Below are positions 8,721-17,584 of a DNA stretch of 45,549 bases, one piece after another (positions within the stretch are counted from its first letter, which is position 1; every line of letters begins with the position of its first letter). Under the pieces are notes generated by a model that saw only the letters and a program-made list of their open reading frames with translations, was not told where the DNA came from and did no database searches. The DNA is from Lachnospiraceae bacterium (GTDB lineage: Bacteria; Bacillota; Clostridia; Lachnospirales; Lachnospiraceae). The DNA is taken from the NCBI GenBank assembly GCA_029098105.1, contig JAQXNR010000100.1:1-45549 (forward strand), in the 5' to 3' direction. Made by a program: the position numbers and the translations under genes.

Positions 8721-9230
8721 CTAGTGGAATAAAGAAATAATCCATTGCAGTCCCCCATAGGAAAACAGGCACATAATAATGGTTGCCAGAAACAACCCCA
8801 GCAGAATGGCGAGGGAGGCTTTTTTAATATCTACTTCCAGCAGAGCAGCAATCAGGGAGCCGGTCCAGGCACCTGTGCCGGGCAGCGGGATTCCTACAAA
8901 AAGAAGAAGTCCCAGGAATTCGTATTTTTTAATCTGATCGCTTTTTCCCATGGCTTTGGTTTCCAATTTGTTCACTAGTGGAGCAAATAACTTTGTCTTT
9001 TTCATGAGAGCAAAAATCTTGCGGATGAACAAAAGAATAAAGGGAATGGGAATAATATTTCCCACAATGCAGATGAAGGCGGCTTTTAACATGGGCACCT
9101 TTAAAAGTGTGGCGACTACCAGACCGCCACGCAGTTCTAATATGGGAATCATGGAAATAATGAAAATAATCAGTTCGTTGGAAAATGTACCCGCCATGGC
9201 ATTTGACAGGCTTTGTGCGAGTTCGCTCAT
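8721..9230 (-). CDS. Small multi-drug export family membrane protein
   Basis: The 169-residue protein has about four hydrophobic segments and the family signatures PILELRGG (about residues 27-34), VGNIIPIPF and GIPLPGTGAWTG (about 114-125). These match the small multi-drug export family (Sm_multidrug_ex), whose name is weakly supported by experiment, so an exporter role should not be assumed. Start ATG at 9230 follows AAAAGGAGA with six bases of spacing; a longer frame beginning near 9398 has no support. It probably forms a two-gene unit with the DUF5721 gene. Confidence 0.85.
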   Translation of the reverse strand: MSELAQSLSNAMAGTFSNELIIFIISMIPILELRGGLVVATLLKVPMLKAAFICIVGNIIPIPFILLFIRKIFALMKKTKLFAPLVNKLETKAMGKSDQIKKYEFLGLLLFVGIPLPGTGAWTGSLIAALLEVDIKKASLAILLGLFLATIIMCLFSYGGLQWIISLFH

Positions 9231-9280
9231 AAATGGTCTCCTTTTACTATTCATAGTGTAAACTTTAGAACAACAGTACC

Positions 9281-9289
9281 AGTATAGCA
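9281..9289 (-). promoter_or_regulatory. Extended -10 promoter for the membrane protein at 8721-9230
   Basis: The minus strand reads TGCTATACT, an extended -10 element, about 50 bases before the start codon. No good -35 box is seen. Confidence 0.5.
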
Positions 9290-9432
9290 TAGTATCTTGT
9301 AATATTCTATGAAGGAACGGAAAAAATATTGGGAAATATTTTGCTAAATTTCCTTTTGGTAGAAAAATCCCATGTATTATGCTAAACTGTAGAGGCAAAA
9401 ATAAAAAGAAAGCCGGATGGAGGCAGTTGAAT

Positions 9433-10704
9433 ATGGAAGAATTGGAATATATAAAAAGAGGAGTTTCTCCCTTTCATGTAGTGGAGCAGAGCAAGGAATG
9501 GCTCCTGCAGGAGACATTTACGGAACTTTTTATGCAGGACGACTGGGAATTGGAACCGGGACGGGGCTATTATGTCAGCCCCTATCCCTCTGTTCTGTTT
9601 GCTTTCCGACCGGGAGATGAACAGGTGCGGATTGTGACGGGACATACGGACCAGCCCATGTTAAAAGTGAAACCTAATCCCACAATCAAGCGGGAAGGGG
9701 GATTGGTAGTGAATGTGGAGAGTTATGGTGGTATGATTCTTCATACCTGGTTTGACCGTCCTCTGGGACTTGCGGGCAAACTGGTGTGTCGTAGTGAGGA
9801 CGTATTTCATCCCCATGTGCTGTTGTATGACAGCCGGCGTCCGGTAGCAGTGATTCCCAGCCTTGCGATTCACATGGACCGGGAAGTGAATAAAAAGAAT
9901 GAACTCAATTGTCAGGTGCATCTGTTGCCTCTTTGTGGTCTGAAGGAGGAGAATGCAACCGATGAAGAGGCGCTGCTTGCTTTTGTGGCAGAGCAGATGG
10001 ATATCAATGTAGAGGATATTCTGGACTATGATTTTTATTTTTACAATCCGGCAGAACCGGAGCGGGTGGGAGTGAGAGAGGAACTGGTGGTAAGTCCCCG
10101 GCTGGACAATCTGACTTCCTGCTACAGCGCCCTTGCCGGGATGGTAAGTGCAGGCAGTGAACACACCTGTATTGCCGCTTTGTTCGACAATGAGGAGATT
10201 GGTAGCCGGTCCAAACAGGGAGCGGATTCTAATCTGTTTTCCATGGTGCTGGGAAAGATTTTGTTTTCCATGAACCAAAGTATGGGAACTGCAGTTATGT
10301 CGGGAGAGAAATTGATTCAGAACGGATTTGTTGTGTCCCTGGATGTGGCACATGCATGCCACCCGAATTATGGTGAAAAGAGTGACCCCACCACGAAGAC
10401 CCTGCTTGGCGGCGGCGTTGTGTTGAAAACCAGCGGTTCGCAGAAATACCATTCGGACAGTGCGTCCGCAGGGGTGATTCTGCAGTTGTGCCGGGAACAT
10501 GGAATTTCCTGCCAGCGCCAGATTAACCGTTCCGACATTCCTGGCGGTTCTACACTAGGGCCGATTGTGTCTTCCTATATTCCCATTCCGGGAGTGGATG
10601 CAGGGGTTGGGATACTGGCGATGCATTCTGCCGTGGAAACGGCGGCAGCCGTAGATTTGCAAATGCTGAACCGCTTTGTTTCTGCCTTTTTTGCCCAGGA
10701 CTGA
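9433..10704 (+). CDS. M18 family aminopeptidase
   Basis: The 423-residue protein is a cytosolic dinuclear zinc aminopeptidase of family M18, which removes N-terminal residues, often acidic ones, from peptides. Visible motifs are the metal-site GHTDQP near residue 72, RLDNLTS near 225, DNEEIGS near 254, VAHACHPNY near 313 and the late HSDSASAG. Family length is normal. I chose the ATG at 9433 because GGAGG lies at 9419-9423; the longer frame from 9379 adds a Lys-rich stretch without homology. The gene stands alone between divergent or convergent neighbours. Confidence 0.92.
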   Translation: MEELEYIKRGVSPFHVVEQSKEWLLQETFTELFMQDDWELEPGRGYYVSPYPSVLFAFRPGDEQVRIVTGHTDQPMLKVKPNPTIKREGGLVVNVESYGGMILHTWFDRPLGLAGKLVCRSEDVFHPHVLLYDSRRPVAVIPSLAIHMDREVNKKNELNCQVHLLPLCGLKEENATDEEALLAFVAEQMDINVEDILDYDFYFYNPAEPERVGVREELVVSPRLDNLTSCYSALAGMVSAGSEHTCIAALFDNEEIGSRSKQGADSNLFSMVLGKILFSMNQSMGTAVMSGEKLIQNGFVVSLDVAHACHPNYGEKSDPTTKTLLGGGVVLKTSGSQKYHSDSASAGVILQLCREHGISCQRQINRSDIPGGSTLGPIVSSYIPIPGVDAGVGILAMHSAVETAAAVDLQMLNRFVSAFFAQD

Positions 10705-10765
10705 AAAGTCAATATTGTCTATAAATTTCGTCATAATTGTATCTGTTTTGGAATCCGCATTCCTG

Positions 10766-11638
10766 CTACAATTCTCCTGTAAGTAAACGGGAGGAAGAAG
10801 CAGAAGCGGATTTTCGAATTTCACGGGGAGTTTTCCCGTATTGCTCCCGAAACATCCGGGAAAAGATTTTTGGACTGGTGAATCCATTTCGCTCCTGAAT
10901 CTCCTGAATTGGCAAGTCTGTATTGATGATTTCCTGATATGCGGATTGCAGTCGTATAGAGTAGACATACTCCAAAAATGTAATGCCCATGTACTTTTTA
11001 AAGAAACGGGAAAAATATTCCGGATTGATGGAAAGTATTTGGGCAGCCTCACGCAGAGTAATCGGTTCCTGGTAATGATTTTCTACATATTCCGTAATCA
11101 GCGAGAGCCGTTCAATATATTTTTCTGTTTTCTTGATTTCGCTGGAGGACAGTTCTTCCCGGTAATGGGTAAAGAGGCAGTCCAAAAACGAAAACAACAG
11201 ACTGAAGTAACGCATGTGGTAACCATCATATTGATGTTCATATAAATAGGACAACTGGGACAAAGTGTTCCTCATGCTGTTCAGAATATCCCGGTTGTCC
11301 TTTTCCAAAAGGGAGCATATTCCGGAAAAACGAATAAAATCAACATTCGGAATAAACTGTTTCAGAAAACTGTAGGGGATCTGGATGAGCAAATACCGGG
11401 TTTTGCGTTTGTTGCTGGTAGAATGAATGGTTTTCCGGTCAATCACAATAAAATCATCCCGGTGTAAGCGGTAATTTTTGTTGTTTACAGTGACAGACAA
11501 TTCTCCCTCCGTTACATATAGAATTTCTATACTGTCATGCCAGTGCATGGCAGTGTAGACATTGGTTACTGTAAGTACACTGTAACGCATATTCAATTCC
11601 GGATTTATGCGTATAATTTCGTGGTTTGCAGGCTGCAT
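10766..11638 (-). CDS. AraC family transcriptional regulator
   Basis: A 290-residue regulator with an N-terminal cupin-like sensing domain (MHWHDSIEILYVTEG, about residues 32-46, with the paired His and Glu typical of the fold) and a C-terminal double helix-turn-helix of the AraC type (ITLREAAQILSINPEYFSRF and the second helix pair ending KTPREIRK). Start ATG at 11638 follows AGGGAGG with seven bases of spacing. It is divergent from the MATE transporter with a 118-base gap, so control of that transporter is a reasonable inference. The ligand is unknown. Confidence 0.92.
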   Translation of the reverse strand: MQPANHEIIRINPELNMRYSVLTVTNVYTAMHWHDSIEILYVTEGELSVTVNNKNYRLHRDDFIVIDRKTIHSTSNKRKTRYLLIQIPYSFLKQFIPNVDFIRFSGICSLLEKDNRDILNSMRNTLSQLSYLYEHQYDGYHMRYFSLLFSFLDCLFTHYREELSSSEIKKTEKYIERLSLITEYVENHYQEPITLREAAQILSINPEYFSRFFKKYMGITFLEYVYSIRLQSAYQEIINTDLPIQEIQERNGFTSPKIFSRMFREQYGKTPREIRKSASASSSRLLTGEL

Positions 11639-11756
11639 GATAGTACCTCCCTTTTGTCTTCTTTTGTGCAACGAAGCATCGTTATAATATGCTTGAAAAT
11701 GCAAAATCATTTGGCAATTACCTAAAGTATAACATAGAAAGCGAGGAATCTCCAAC

Positions 11757-13133
11757 ATGAATATGGATATGACAAAGGGCAATCCAACAAAGTTGATTTT
11801 ATTGTTTGCACTGCCTTTATTTGCAAGTAATCTGTTCCAACAATTTTATAATCTGGCGGATACCGCGATTGTAGGACATATTCTGGGAGACCAGGCGCTG
11901 TCTGCGGTGGGCTCTGTCAGTTCCATTTACGCCCTGATGACTTCAATTTGCTTTGGTATGACCAATGGATTTTCCATATTGATTTCGAAGTATTTTGGTG
12001 CTAAGGATGAAAAACGACAGAAACAGGCGATGGCAGGGACTGTTCTGTTGTCAATGGTGGTAGCCGTTGTTATGACCATTGTCTGCTGCTTGTTACTGAA
12101 GCCTTTTATGGCAGCCCTGCATACACCGGAGGAGATTTTTCAGGATGCCTATACCTATATTGTAATTATTGTGGGAGCCATGGTGGTGATGGTGTTCTAC
12201 AATATGCTGGCGAGTATTTTAAGAGCGGTGGGAAACAGCAGAACGCCATTGTTGTTTCTGGTGATTTCTTCTTTTTTAAATATTGTGCTGGATTTTTTGT
12301 TTATTGGCATCTGTTCTTTCGGAATCGCAGGAGCAGCCTGGGCAACTGTGTTGTCCCAACTGGTTTCGGGAATTTTGTGTCTCTTTTATATGGTGAAAAA
12401 ATGTCCGGAGTTAAGTCTTTGCAAGGCAGATTTTTCTCTGACTGCAAACATGGCATCGGAACTGCTTTCCTCCGGGTTTGCAATGAGTCTGATGTATGCT
12501 GTGGTAAATGTGGGAACGGTTATTTTGCAGAGTGGTATTAACCAGCTCGGTACGAGCACGATTGCTGCCCATGTGGCTGCCAGAAAAATCAGTGAGATTT
12601 ATATGATGCCATGTTCTACTCTGTCAGCAACAATGACCACGTTTGCCAGTCAGAATTATGGGGCTGGAAAAATGCATAGAGTCTTAGAGGGTGTGAAAAA
12701 AAGTCATATTCTCGGTTTCGGCTGGTCTACGATTGCCATTACCATAACTTACCTCTTTGCCAATCCGATAATTGCGGCATTGACAGGTTCTGGTAATGTA
12801 GAAATTATTGCAACGGGAGCAAATTATTTAAAAATCAATCTGCCGTTTTACTATGTATTAATTGTCCTCTGTATTATGCGAAGCACGCTGCAAGGCATTG
12901 GCAGGAAGTTCTGGCCAGTGGTGGCAAGTACTTTGGAAATGCTGGGGAAACTCATCGTAGTAGTATTGTTTATTGAACCTCTCGGCTATACTGCGGTCTG
13001 CTTTTGTGAGCCGGTTACCTGGATTATTTGTTGTGTTCCGGTTTGTATTGCTTTTTTTACCCATCCGGGCATTCAAAAGTTGAGGAGGACGATAGAGGAG
13101 AATCAGGAAACAGCAATGCAACAAAATGAATGA
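11757..13133 (+). CDS. MATE family efflux transporter
   Basis: A 458-residue integral membrane protein with about twelve hydrophobic segments in two homologous halves. The family signature LFQQFYNLADTAIVGH (about residues 27-42) and the matching stretch near SGFAMSLMYAVVN in the second half are clear. MATE proteins export cationic drugs or metabolites in exchange for sodium ions or protons. A GAGGAATCT motif precedes the ATG at 11757. It is divergent from an AraC regulator and ends in a strong terminator, so it forms a single-gene unit. The substrate cannot be read from the sequence. Confidence 0.93.
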   Translation: MNMDMTKGNPTKLILLFALPLFASNLFQQFYNLADTAIVGHILGDQALSAVGSVSSIYALMTSICFGMTNGFSILISKYFGAKDEKRQKQAMAGTVLLSMVVAVVMTIVCCLLLKPFMAALHTPEEIFQDAYTYIVIIVGAMVVMVFYNMLASILRAVGNSRTPLLFLVISSFLNIVLDFLFIGICSFGIAGAAWATVLSQLVSGILCLFYMVKKCPELSLCKADFSLTANMASELLSSGFAMSLMYAVVNVGTVILQSGINQLGTSTIAAHVAARKISEIYMMPCSTLSATMTTFASQNYGAGKMHRVLEGVKKSHILGFGWSTIAITITYLFANPIIAALTGSGNVEIIATGANYLKINLPFYYVLIVLCIMRSTLQGIGRKFWPVVASTLEMLGKLIVVVLFIEPLGYTAVCFCEPVTWIICCVPVCIAFFTHPGIQKLRRTIEENQETAMQQNE

Positions 13134-13137
13134 GATG

Positions 13138-13177
13138 AAATAAGGTTTCCACAAAATTTGTGGGAACCTTATTTTTT
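13138..13177 (+). terminator. Terminator after the MATE gene
   Basis: An AAATAAGGTT arm pairs with AACCTTATTT around a CCACAAA/TTTGTGG inner stem and is followed by a T-run. Confidence 0.9.
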
Positions 13178-13220
13178 GACAGGAATATAGTATAAAGGAG
13201 AACATTACGGGGAGCAGAGA

Positions 13221-14975
13221 ATGGCAAAAACAGGATGTGGTACTGCCAATCAGTCAGAGGAGTATTATGATTATATTGTGGAGCGTTCCCTGATTCTGGA
13301 GCGGATGCAGGAATATTTTCCTAACGCCTGTTCCGAGCAGGTGGGGTTGAAATATGATTTTTTACATATTCCAATGGAAAATACAGAGGGTTTGTCTGGT
13401 AGAGGGGACATGAAAAAACTCATTCAGGATGTAACCCGGTTTGGGTATACAGCAATTCCGAAAGCATTCGGACTGATGGATACTTCCAGTGTGGAAGCCA
13501 CCGGGGTGTTACGAGTTCAGAACCAGCCGGTTTTAAATCTCCGAGGGCAAGGGGTCATACTGGGTTTTGTGGATACAGGAATCGCTTATGACTTGCCTAT
13601 TTTTCAAAATGAGGATGGAACCAGCCGGATTCTGGGACTATGGGACCAGACCGTTGTGTCGGAAAAGGAGTATACAGAGGAGGCAGATTTTTTTCGGTGG
13701 GAATACGGAACCTATTATAATCAGGAGGAGATTACAGCCGCTTTGAAATCGGAACATCCCTATGATGTGGTACCCAGCCGGGATGAGGAAGGACATGGGA
13801 CTTTTTTGGCTGGAATTGCTGCCGGAAAGGTAGACAGGAAGGCAGATTTTATCGGTATGGCTCCCGATGCTTCCCTGGCAGTGGTAAAATTAAAGCCAAT
13901 GAAACAGTATATGCGCCGATTTTTTTCAATTCCCGATGGGGTTGTGGCATATTCGGAAATTGACATTTATAATGCTGTTTCTTTTTTACTGGAATTGTCC
14001 TGGTATTACCGCAAACCGGTTGTTATGTGTATTGGTTTGGGCACGAATCAGGGAGGACATGATGGGAGGATGCCCATTAGCGATTATATGTCCCAGATTT
14101 CCAATTCCCGTGGCATGGCAGTAGTACAGGCGGCGGGAAATGAAGGAAATGCACGACGGCATTATTATGGACGCGTGAGTGAGAATCTTCAGGATGTAGT
14201 AGAAATCAAAGTAGGAAAAAATGTAGAGGGTTTTTGCGTAGAGTTGTGGGGGAATTCCTTAAATACTTTTTATGTGGGAATACAGTCCCCCAGTGGAAAA
14301 ACGGTGCCTCCAGTGCCGCCGGAACGGGATGAAGTGCGGGAATATGATTTTATACTGGATGGCAGTAAAGTATACATTTATGATTATGTAACGGTAAGTC
14401 AGGGAGGAGACTATGTGGTAGTACTTCATTTTCAGACTCCGGCAGAGGGTGTGTGGAAAATACAGGTAGCGGCAAAAGGTTCTTTTGACACGGAGTATCA
14501 TATGTGGATGCCCATAACCCAGTTTGCACCGGAGGATACCTACTTTTTGCAGTCCAATCCCTATACGACATTGACTTCTAATGCATGTGCTACCAGTACG
14601 CTGGTCATGGGAATGTATAATCACTATTCCGATGCACTGACACCAGAGAGCAGTAAAGGGTATACCCGGACGAATCAGGTAAAACCGGATTTGGCTGCGC
14701 CCGGAGTCAACGTATATGGACCTTTGACCGATGGAAGTTATGGCTACCGCACTGGAAGTTCGATTGCGGCTGCCCACGGGGCGGGTGCGTCGGCACTGCT
14801 CATGGAATATGGAATTGCCCGGGGAAATGCTACTTATATGGATGGCGTGGATATCCGTTCTCTGCTTATACGGGGAGCAGCTCGGAAACCAATGCTGGAA
14901 TATCCGAATCCGGACTGGGGATATGGAACGTTGGATGTATATGAGACGTTTCAGGTAATTGCCGGGCAGCGGTGA
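13221..14975 (+). CDS. S8 family (subtilisin-like) peptidase, Csp-like
   Basis: A 584-residue subtilase with all three catalytic residues in place: Asp in GFVDTGIAY (about residue 117), His in EEGHGTFLAGIAAG (about 191) and Ser in TGSSIAAAHGAG (about 513). The oxyanion Asn is in QAAGNEGN. There is no signal peptide; a propeptide-like N-terminus of about 95 residues precedes the catalytic domain, and a jelly-roll-like insert lies between the oxyanion segment and the Ser segment. This layout resembles the Csp proteases of Clostridia involved in spore germination. Unlike CspA or CspC the triad is intact, so it should be active. The usual Pro after SMAA is Ala. A link to spores is inference; no sporulation gene is nearby. 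Confidence 0.88.
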   Translation: MAKTGCGTANQSEEYYDYIVERSLILERMQEYFPNACSEQVGLKYDFLHIPMENTEGLSGRGDMKKLIQDVTRFGYTAIPKAFGLMDTSSVEATGVLRVQNQPVLNLRGQGVILGFVDTGIAYDLPIFQNEDGTSRILGLWDQTVVSEKEYTEEADFFRWEYGTYYNQEEITAALKSEHPYDVVPSRDEEGHGTFLAGIAAGKVDRKADFIGMAPDASLAVVKLKPMKQYMRRFFSIPDGVVAYSEIDIYNAVSFLLELSWYYRKPVVMCIGLGTNQGGHDGRMPISDYMSQISNSRGMAVVQAAGNEGNARRHYYGRVSENLQDVVEIKVGKNVEGFCVELWGNSLNTFYVGIQSPSGKTVPPVPPERDEVREYDFILDGSKVYIYDYVTVSQGGDYVVVLHFQTPAEGVWKIQVAAKGSFDTEYHMWMPITQFAPEDTYFLQSNPYTTLTSNACATSTLVMGMYNHYSDALTPESSKGYTRTNQVKPDLAAPGVNVYGPLTDGSYGYRTGSSIAAAHGAGASALLMEYGIARGNATYMDGVDIRSLLIRGAARKPMLEYPNPDWGYGTLDVYETFQVIAGQR

Positions 14976-14995
14976 AATTGAGTTTTGAAAAAATA

Positions 14996-15022
14996 GTACA
15001 CAAACGGGAAAGAGAAGTGTAC
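14996..15022. repeat. Inverted repeat upstream of the response regulator
   Basis: GTACAC (14996-15001) and GTGTAC (15017-15022) form a perfect short inverted repeat with 15 bases between, located about 45 bases before the LytTR regulator start. It could be an operator, but no good -35/-10 pair could be fixed next to it. Confidence 0.3.
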
Positions 15023-15064
15023 AATAGAATGGTATGATAACACAAGAGAAAAGGGGCTGCATGA

Positions 15065-15832
15065 GTGAGGAGTGACAACGAGAGAAATGTATTAATTGTG
15101 GAAAAACAGGATGTTACCCGCAGTCATCTGGAAAATGTAATTGCGGATATGGGGGCTAATATTTTTTCTGCGGCAAATGCCAGGGAAGCGTACACAATTG
15201 CTTTAGAATACAATATTGATGTATTTCTGATTGACATTATTCTTGATTCCCACAACTCTAAGGACACCTCGGGAATCAAATTTGCCTTGCAGATGCGGGA
15301 AATTCGAAAATATGCCCGGGCAATTATGATTTTTATTACATTTGTAGAGGACCCGGCTATGGAAGCCTATACGAAACTGCATTGTTTTCGCTATTTGAAA
15401 AAACCATTGACAGCAGAAATGATACGAAGCACCATGCGAGAGGCGTTGGAATTGCCCCGAATTACGCTTCAGGAAAGGGATTATATTGCACTGCCAAGCA
15501 GTGGGATTTATGTCGTTAAGAAACTGCGGGATATTATTTATGCCGAGAAAAATGGAAAGGTTATGACGGTTTACACAGTGGGAGATTCGGTTTCCATGAA
15601 TTATGTTACCATTCCCTGGTTGTTGGAACGGCTGGGATTGGAGCGGTTTGTCCAGTGCAGTAAAAATGCACTGTTGAATATGGATTATATTGGCTGGGTC
15701 AATGTAGGAAAAGGAATGGTAGAATTTCGCGATGGGCTTGGAAAAGCAAAAATTGGACCAAAATTCAAGAAACAATTTTTGAAAACTTTTGAAATATATA
15801 AGGCTTGCAAGAAAACCGAAAATACACTATAA
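15065..15832 (+). CDS. LytTR-type response regulator
   Basis: A 255-residue protein with an N-terminal receiver domain and a C-terminal LytTR DNA-binding domain (AgrA/LytR type). The phosphate-accepting residue is Asp57 in FLIDIILD and the conserved Lys is in FRYLKKPLT. The acidic pocket reads VEKQD, so one of the two usual adjacent acidic residues is Lys14, which may alter metal binding. The LytTR domain runs from about residue 140 and includes the typical FVQCSKNALLN turn. The start is GTG at 15065 after AAAGGGG; an ATG at 15061 is closed after four codons. No partner histidine kinase is in the window. Confidence 0.87.
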   Translation: MRSDNERNVLIVEKQDVTRSHLENVIADMGANIFSAANAREAYTIALEYNIDVFLIDIILDSHNSKDTSGIKFALQMREIRKYARAIMIFITFVEDPAMEAYTKLHCFRYLKKPLTAEMIRSTMREALELPRITLQERDYIALPSSGIYVVKKLRDIIYAEKNGKVMTVYTVGDSVSMNYVTIPWLLERLGLERFVQCSKNALLNMDYIGWVNVGKGMVEFRDGLGKAKIGPKFKKQFLKTFEIYKACKKTENTL

Positions 15833-15877
15833 TGGGTATCAGTTTCGATACTGAATATTTACAGGAGGATGTAGAAT

Positions 15878-16144
15878 ATGGATTATATTAGTGGAAGTGG
15901 ACAGGATCAGCAGTTTATTGAGATGGAGAAGAAGCGGGTCAGCAGTGAGATTGTGGGACAATTGCTGGAACTGCGCAAGGCGAAAAAAATGACCCAGCAG
16001 CAGATTGCAGACTATACAGGAATCAAGCGTCCCAATATTGCCCGGGTGGAAGGGCAGCATTACACGCCTACTCTGGATGTGCTGATTCGGATTGCGGACA
16101 GTATGGGAATGCGGCTGGACATCCGGCTTGTGGAAAAGGAGTAG
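15878..16144 (+). CDS. XRE family helix-turn-helix protein
   Basis: An 88-residue DNA-binding protein with a Cro/CI-type helix-turn-helix at about residues 28-80 (TQQQIADYTGIKRPNIARVE). It follows the LytTR regulator and precedes the RNase H gene by only four bases, so it is likely in one operon with RNase H and hisA. Many such small proteins are antitoxins, but no toxin gene (for example a HigB- or RelE-like ORF) lies next to it. The AGGAGG before the ATG at 15878 is clear. Confidence 0.85.
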   Translation: MDYISGSGQDQQFIEMEKKRVSSEIVGQLLELRKAKKMTQQQIADYTGIKRPNIARVEGQHYTPTLDVLIRIADSMGMRLDIRLVEKE

Positions 16145-16148
16145 CAGT

Positions 16149-16775
16149 ATGGCAAAGAAGTATTATGGGGTAAAGCAGGGAAGAATTCCCGGAGTATATG
16201 AGACATGGGAGGAGTGTAGAGAGCAGGTACATGGATTTCCCGGAGCCACCTATAAGAGTTTTCCTACTGCTGAGGAGGCAGCCCAATTTGTGGGACAAAC
16301 TGGGCGTGAAAATGCGCCACTCCCGCAGGAGACAGTGAACCTCCAGCCGGAGGAGCCGGATGCTCTCAGGGTATATGTGGATGGGAGTTACAATTCCCAG
16401 ACGAAAGAATATTCCTATGGTATGGTGGTACTTGCCGATGGGAAGGAACTGACTTTTAACCGCAAATTTTCCGATGCTGCTCTGGCACAGATGCACAATG
16501 TGGCGGGAGAGATTAAAGGTGCGGAAGCGGCAATGCAGTATGCTTTGGAACATGGCTATAGCAGAGTGGTTATTTACCATGATTACGAGGGAATCGCCAA
16601 GTGGTGTCTGGGAGAGTGGAAAGCGAATAAAGAGGGAACGAAGGCATATAAAGCATTCTATGAATCGGCGAGCCGGCAGGTCCAGATTTCTTTTGTCAAG
16701 GTGACCGGACATTCCAATGATTATTATAATGACATGGCGGACAAACTGGCAAAAGCGGCCCTTGGATTGCAGTAG
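16149..16775 (+). CDS. Ribonuclease H1 with N-terminal hybrid-binding (viroplasmin) domain
   Basis: The enzyme cuts RNA in RNA-DNA hybrids, clearing R-loops and primers. Residues 3-47 are the RNA-DNA hybrid-binding domain (KYYGVKQGRIPGVYETWEEC, then GATYKSFPTAEEA). The catalytic domain shows all four acidic residues: Asp in VYVDGSYN (about 77), Glu in GEIKGAEA (about 121), Asp in IYHDYEG (about 144) and Asp in NDMADKLAK (about 200). Length, 208 residues, fits. I chose ATG at 16149 with AAGGAG upstream instead of a longer frame from 16092 that overlaps the XRE gene. Confidence 0.92.
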   Translation: MAKKYYGVKQGRIPGVYETWEECREQVHGFPGATYKSFPTAEEAAQFVGQTGRENAPLPQETVNLQPEEPDALRVYVDGSYNSQTKEYSYGMVVLADGKELTFNRKFSDAALAQMHNVAGEIKGAEAAMQYALEHGYSRVVIYHDYEGIAKWCLGEWKANKEGTKAYKAFYESASRQVQISFVKVTGHSNDYYNDMADKLAKAALGLQ

Positions 16776-16792
16776 GAAAGGAGAAATGGAGC

Positions 16793-17584
16793 ATGCGATT
16801 TCGACCGTGTATCGATATTCACAATGGACAGGTAAAACAAATTGTAGGTGGCAGTCTCAGAGATGAGGGAGATTATGCCAGAGAGAACTTTGTGGCAGAA
16901 CAGGGCGGTGCCTATTATGCGGATTTATACCGCAGGGCAGGACTTGACGGGGGACATATTATTCTTCTGAATGCGGCAGATTCGGAGTATTATGAGGCGG
17001 ATGTGGAACAGGCGATGCAGGCGTTACATGCCTATCCTCAGGGGCTGATGATTGGCGGCGGGATTCATGCCGACAATGCAGAGCGCTTTCTCGATGCAGG
17101 AGCCTCCCATGTTATTGTAACTTCCTATGTTTTTCAAAATGGAAAAATTAATTATGAAAATCTTGAAAAAATTTTTGCAGTAACCGGAAAAAAACGACTG
17201 GTTCTGGATTTGAGTTGTCGAAAACAAAATGGTCAGTACTACATTGTGACAGACCGCTGGCAGAAGTTTACCGATGTGACAGTGAATAAAGAGACTTTGG
17301 AAGAACTGGGACGTTACTGTGACGAATTTTTGATTCACGCGGTGGATGTAGAAGGACAGGCTCGGGGAATCGAAAAGGAACTGGTTTCCATTCTGGCGGA
17401 TGCCCGGACCAATCCGATTACTTATGCAGGTGGCGTGTCCAGTTACGAGGACATCCGTTTGTTAAAGCAGATGGGACAGAATAAGATGGATGTCACGATT
17501 GGAAGCGCTCTGGATTTGTTTGGGGGCAGTCTGGAATTTGAGAAAGTGCTGGAGATTTGCAGAGAAGGGAGAACTGTATTATGA
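16793..17584 (+). CDS. hisA: HisA of the eukaryotic type (ProFAR isomerase)
   Basis: The enzyme isomerises ProFAR to PRFAR in histidine synthesis. The 263-residue TIM-barrel protein follows the yeast HIS6 pattern from memory, not the usual bacterial HisA: CIDIHNGQVKQIVGG near the start, FVAEQGGAYYADLYR, GLMIGGGIHADNAERFLDAGA, VIVTSYVF, LVLDLSCRK, FLIHAVDVEGQARGI, TYAGGVSS and TIGSALDLFGG. In standard bacterial HisA the region after the first strand and the length (about 240 residues) differ. No other his gene lies in the window. It starts 17 bases after the RNase H gene behind AAAGGAG and overlaps the next gene by four bases. Confidence 0.9.
   Translation: MRFRPCIDIHNGQVKQIVGGSLRDEGDYARENFVAEQGGAYYADLYRRAGLDGGHIILLNAADSEYYEADVEQAMQALHAYPQGLMIGGGIHADNAERFLDAGASHVIVTSYVFQNGKINYENLEKIFAVTGKKRLVLDLSCRKQNGQYYIVTDRWQKFTDVTVNKETLEELGRYCDEFLIHAVDVEGQARGIEKELVSILADARTNPITYAGGVSSYEDIRLLKQMGQNKMDVTIGSALDLFGGSLEFEKVLEICREGRTVL

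Noticed and set aside
9661-10500. 279-codon minus-strand frame opposite the M18 aminopeptidase
   Set aside because: Opposite a clearly conserved gene with all metal-site motifs; the antisense product shows no domain.
13176-13200. TTGACA followed by TATAAA before the subtilase gene
   Set aside because: The spacing is far too short for a sigma-A promoter and the TTGACA overlaps the end of the MATE terminator.
14259-15062. 267-codon minus-strand frame opposite the subtilase
   Set aside because: Overlaps the catalytic Ser region of the subtilase; no start site or motif on the minus strand.
15878-16144. XRE protein as antitoxin of a toxin-antitoxin pair
   Set aside because: The adjacent genes are a response regulator and RNase H1; no small toxin-like frame lies beside it.
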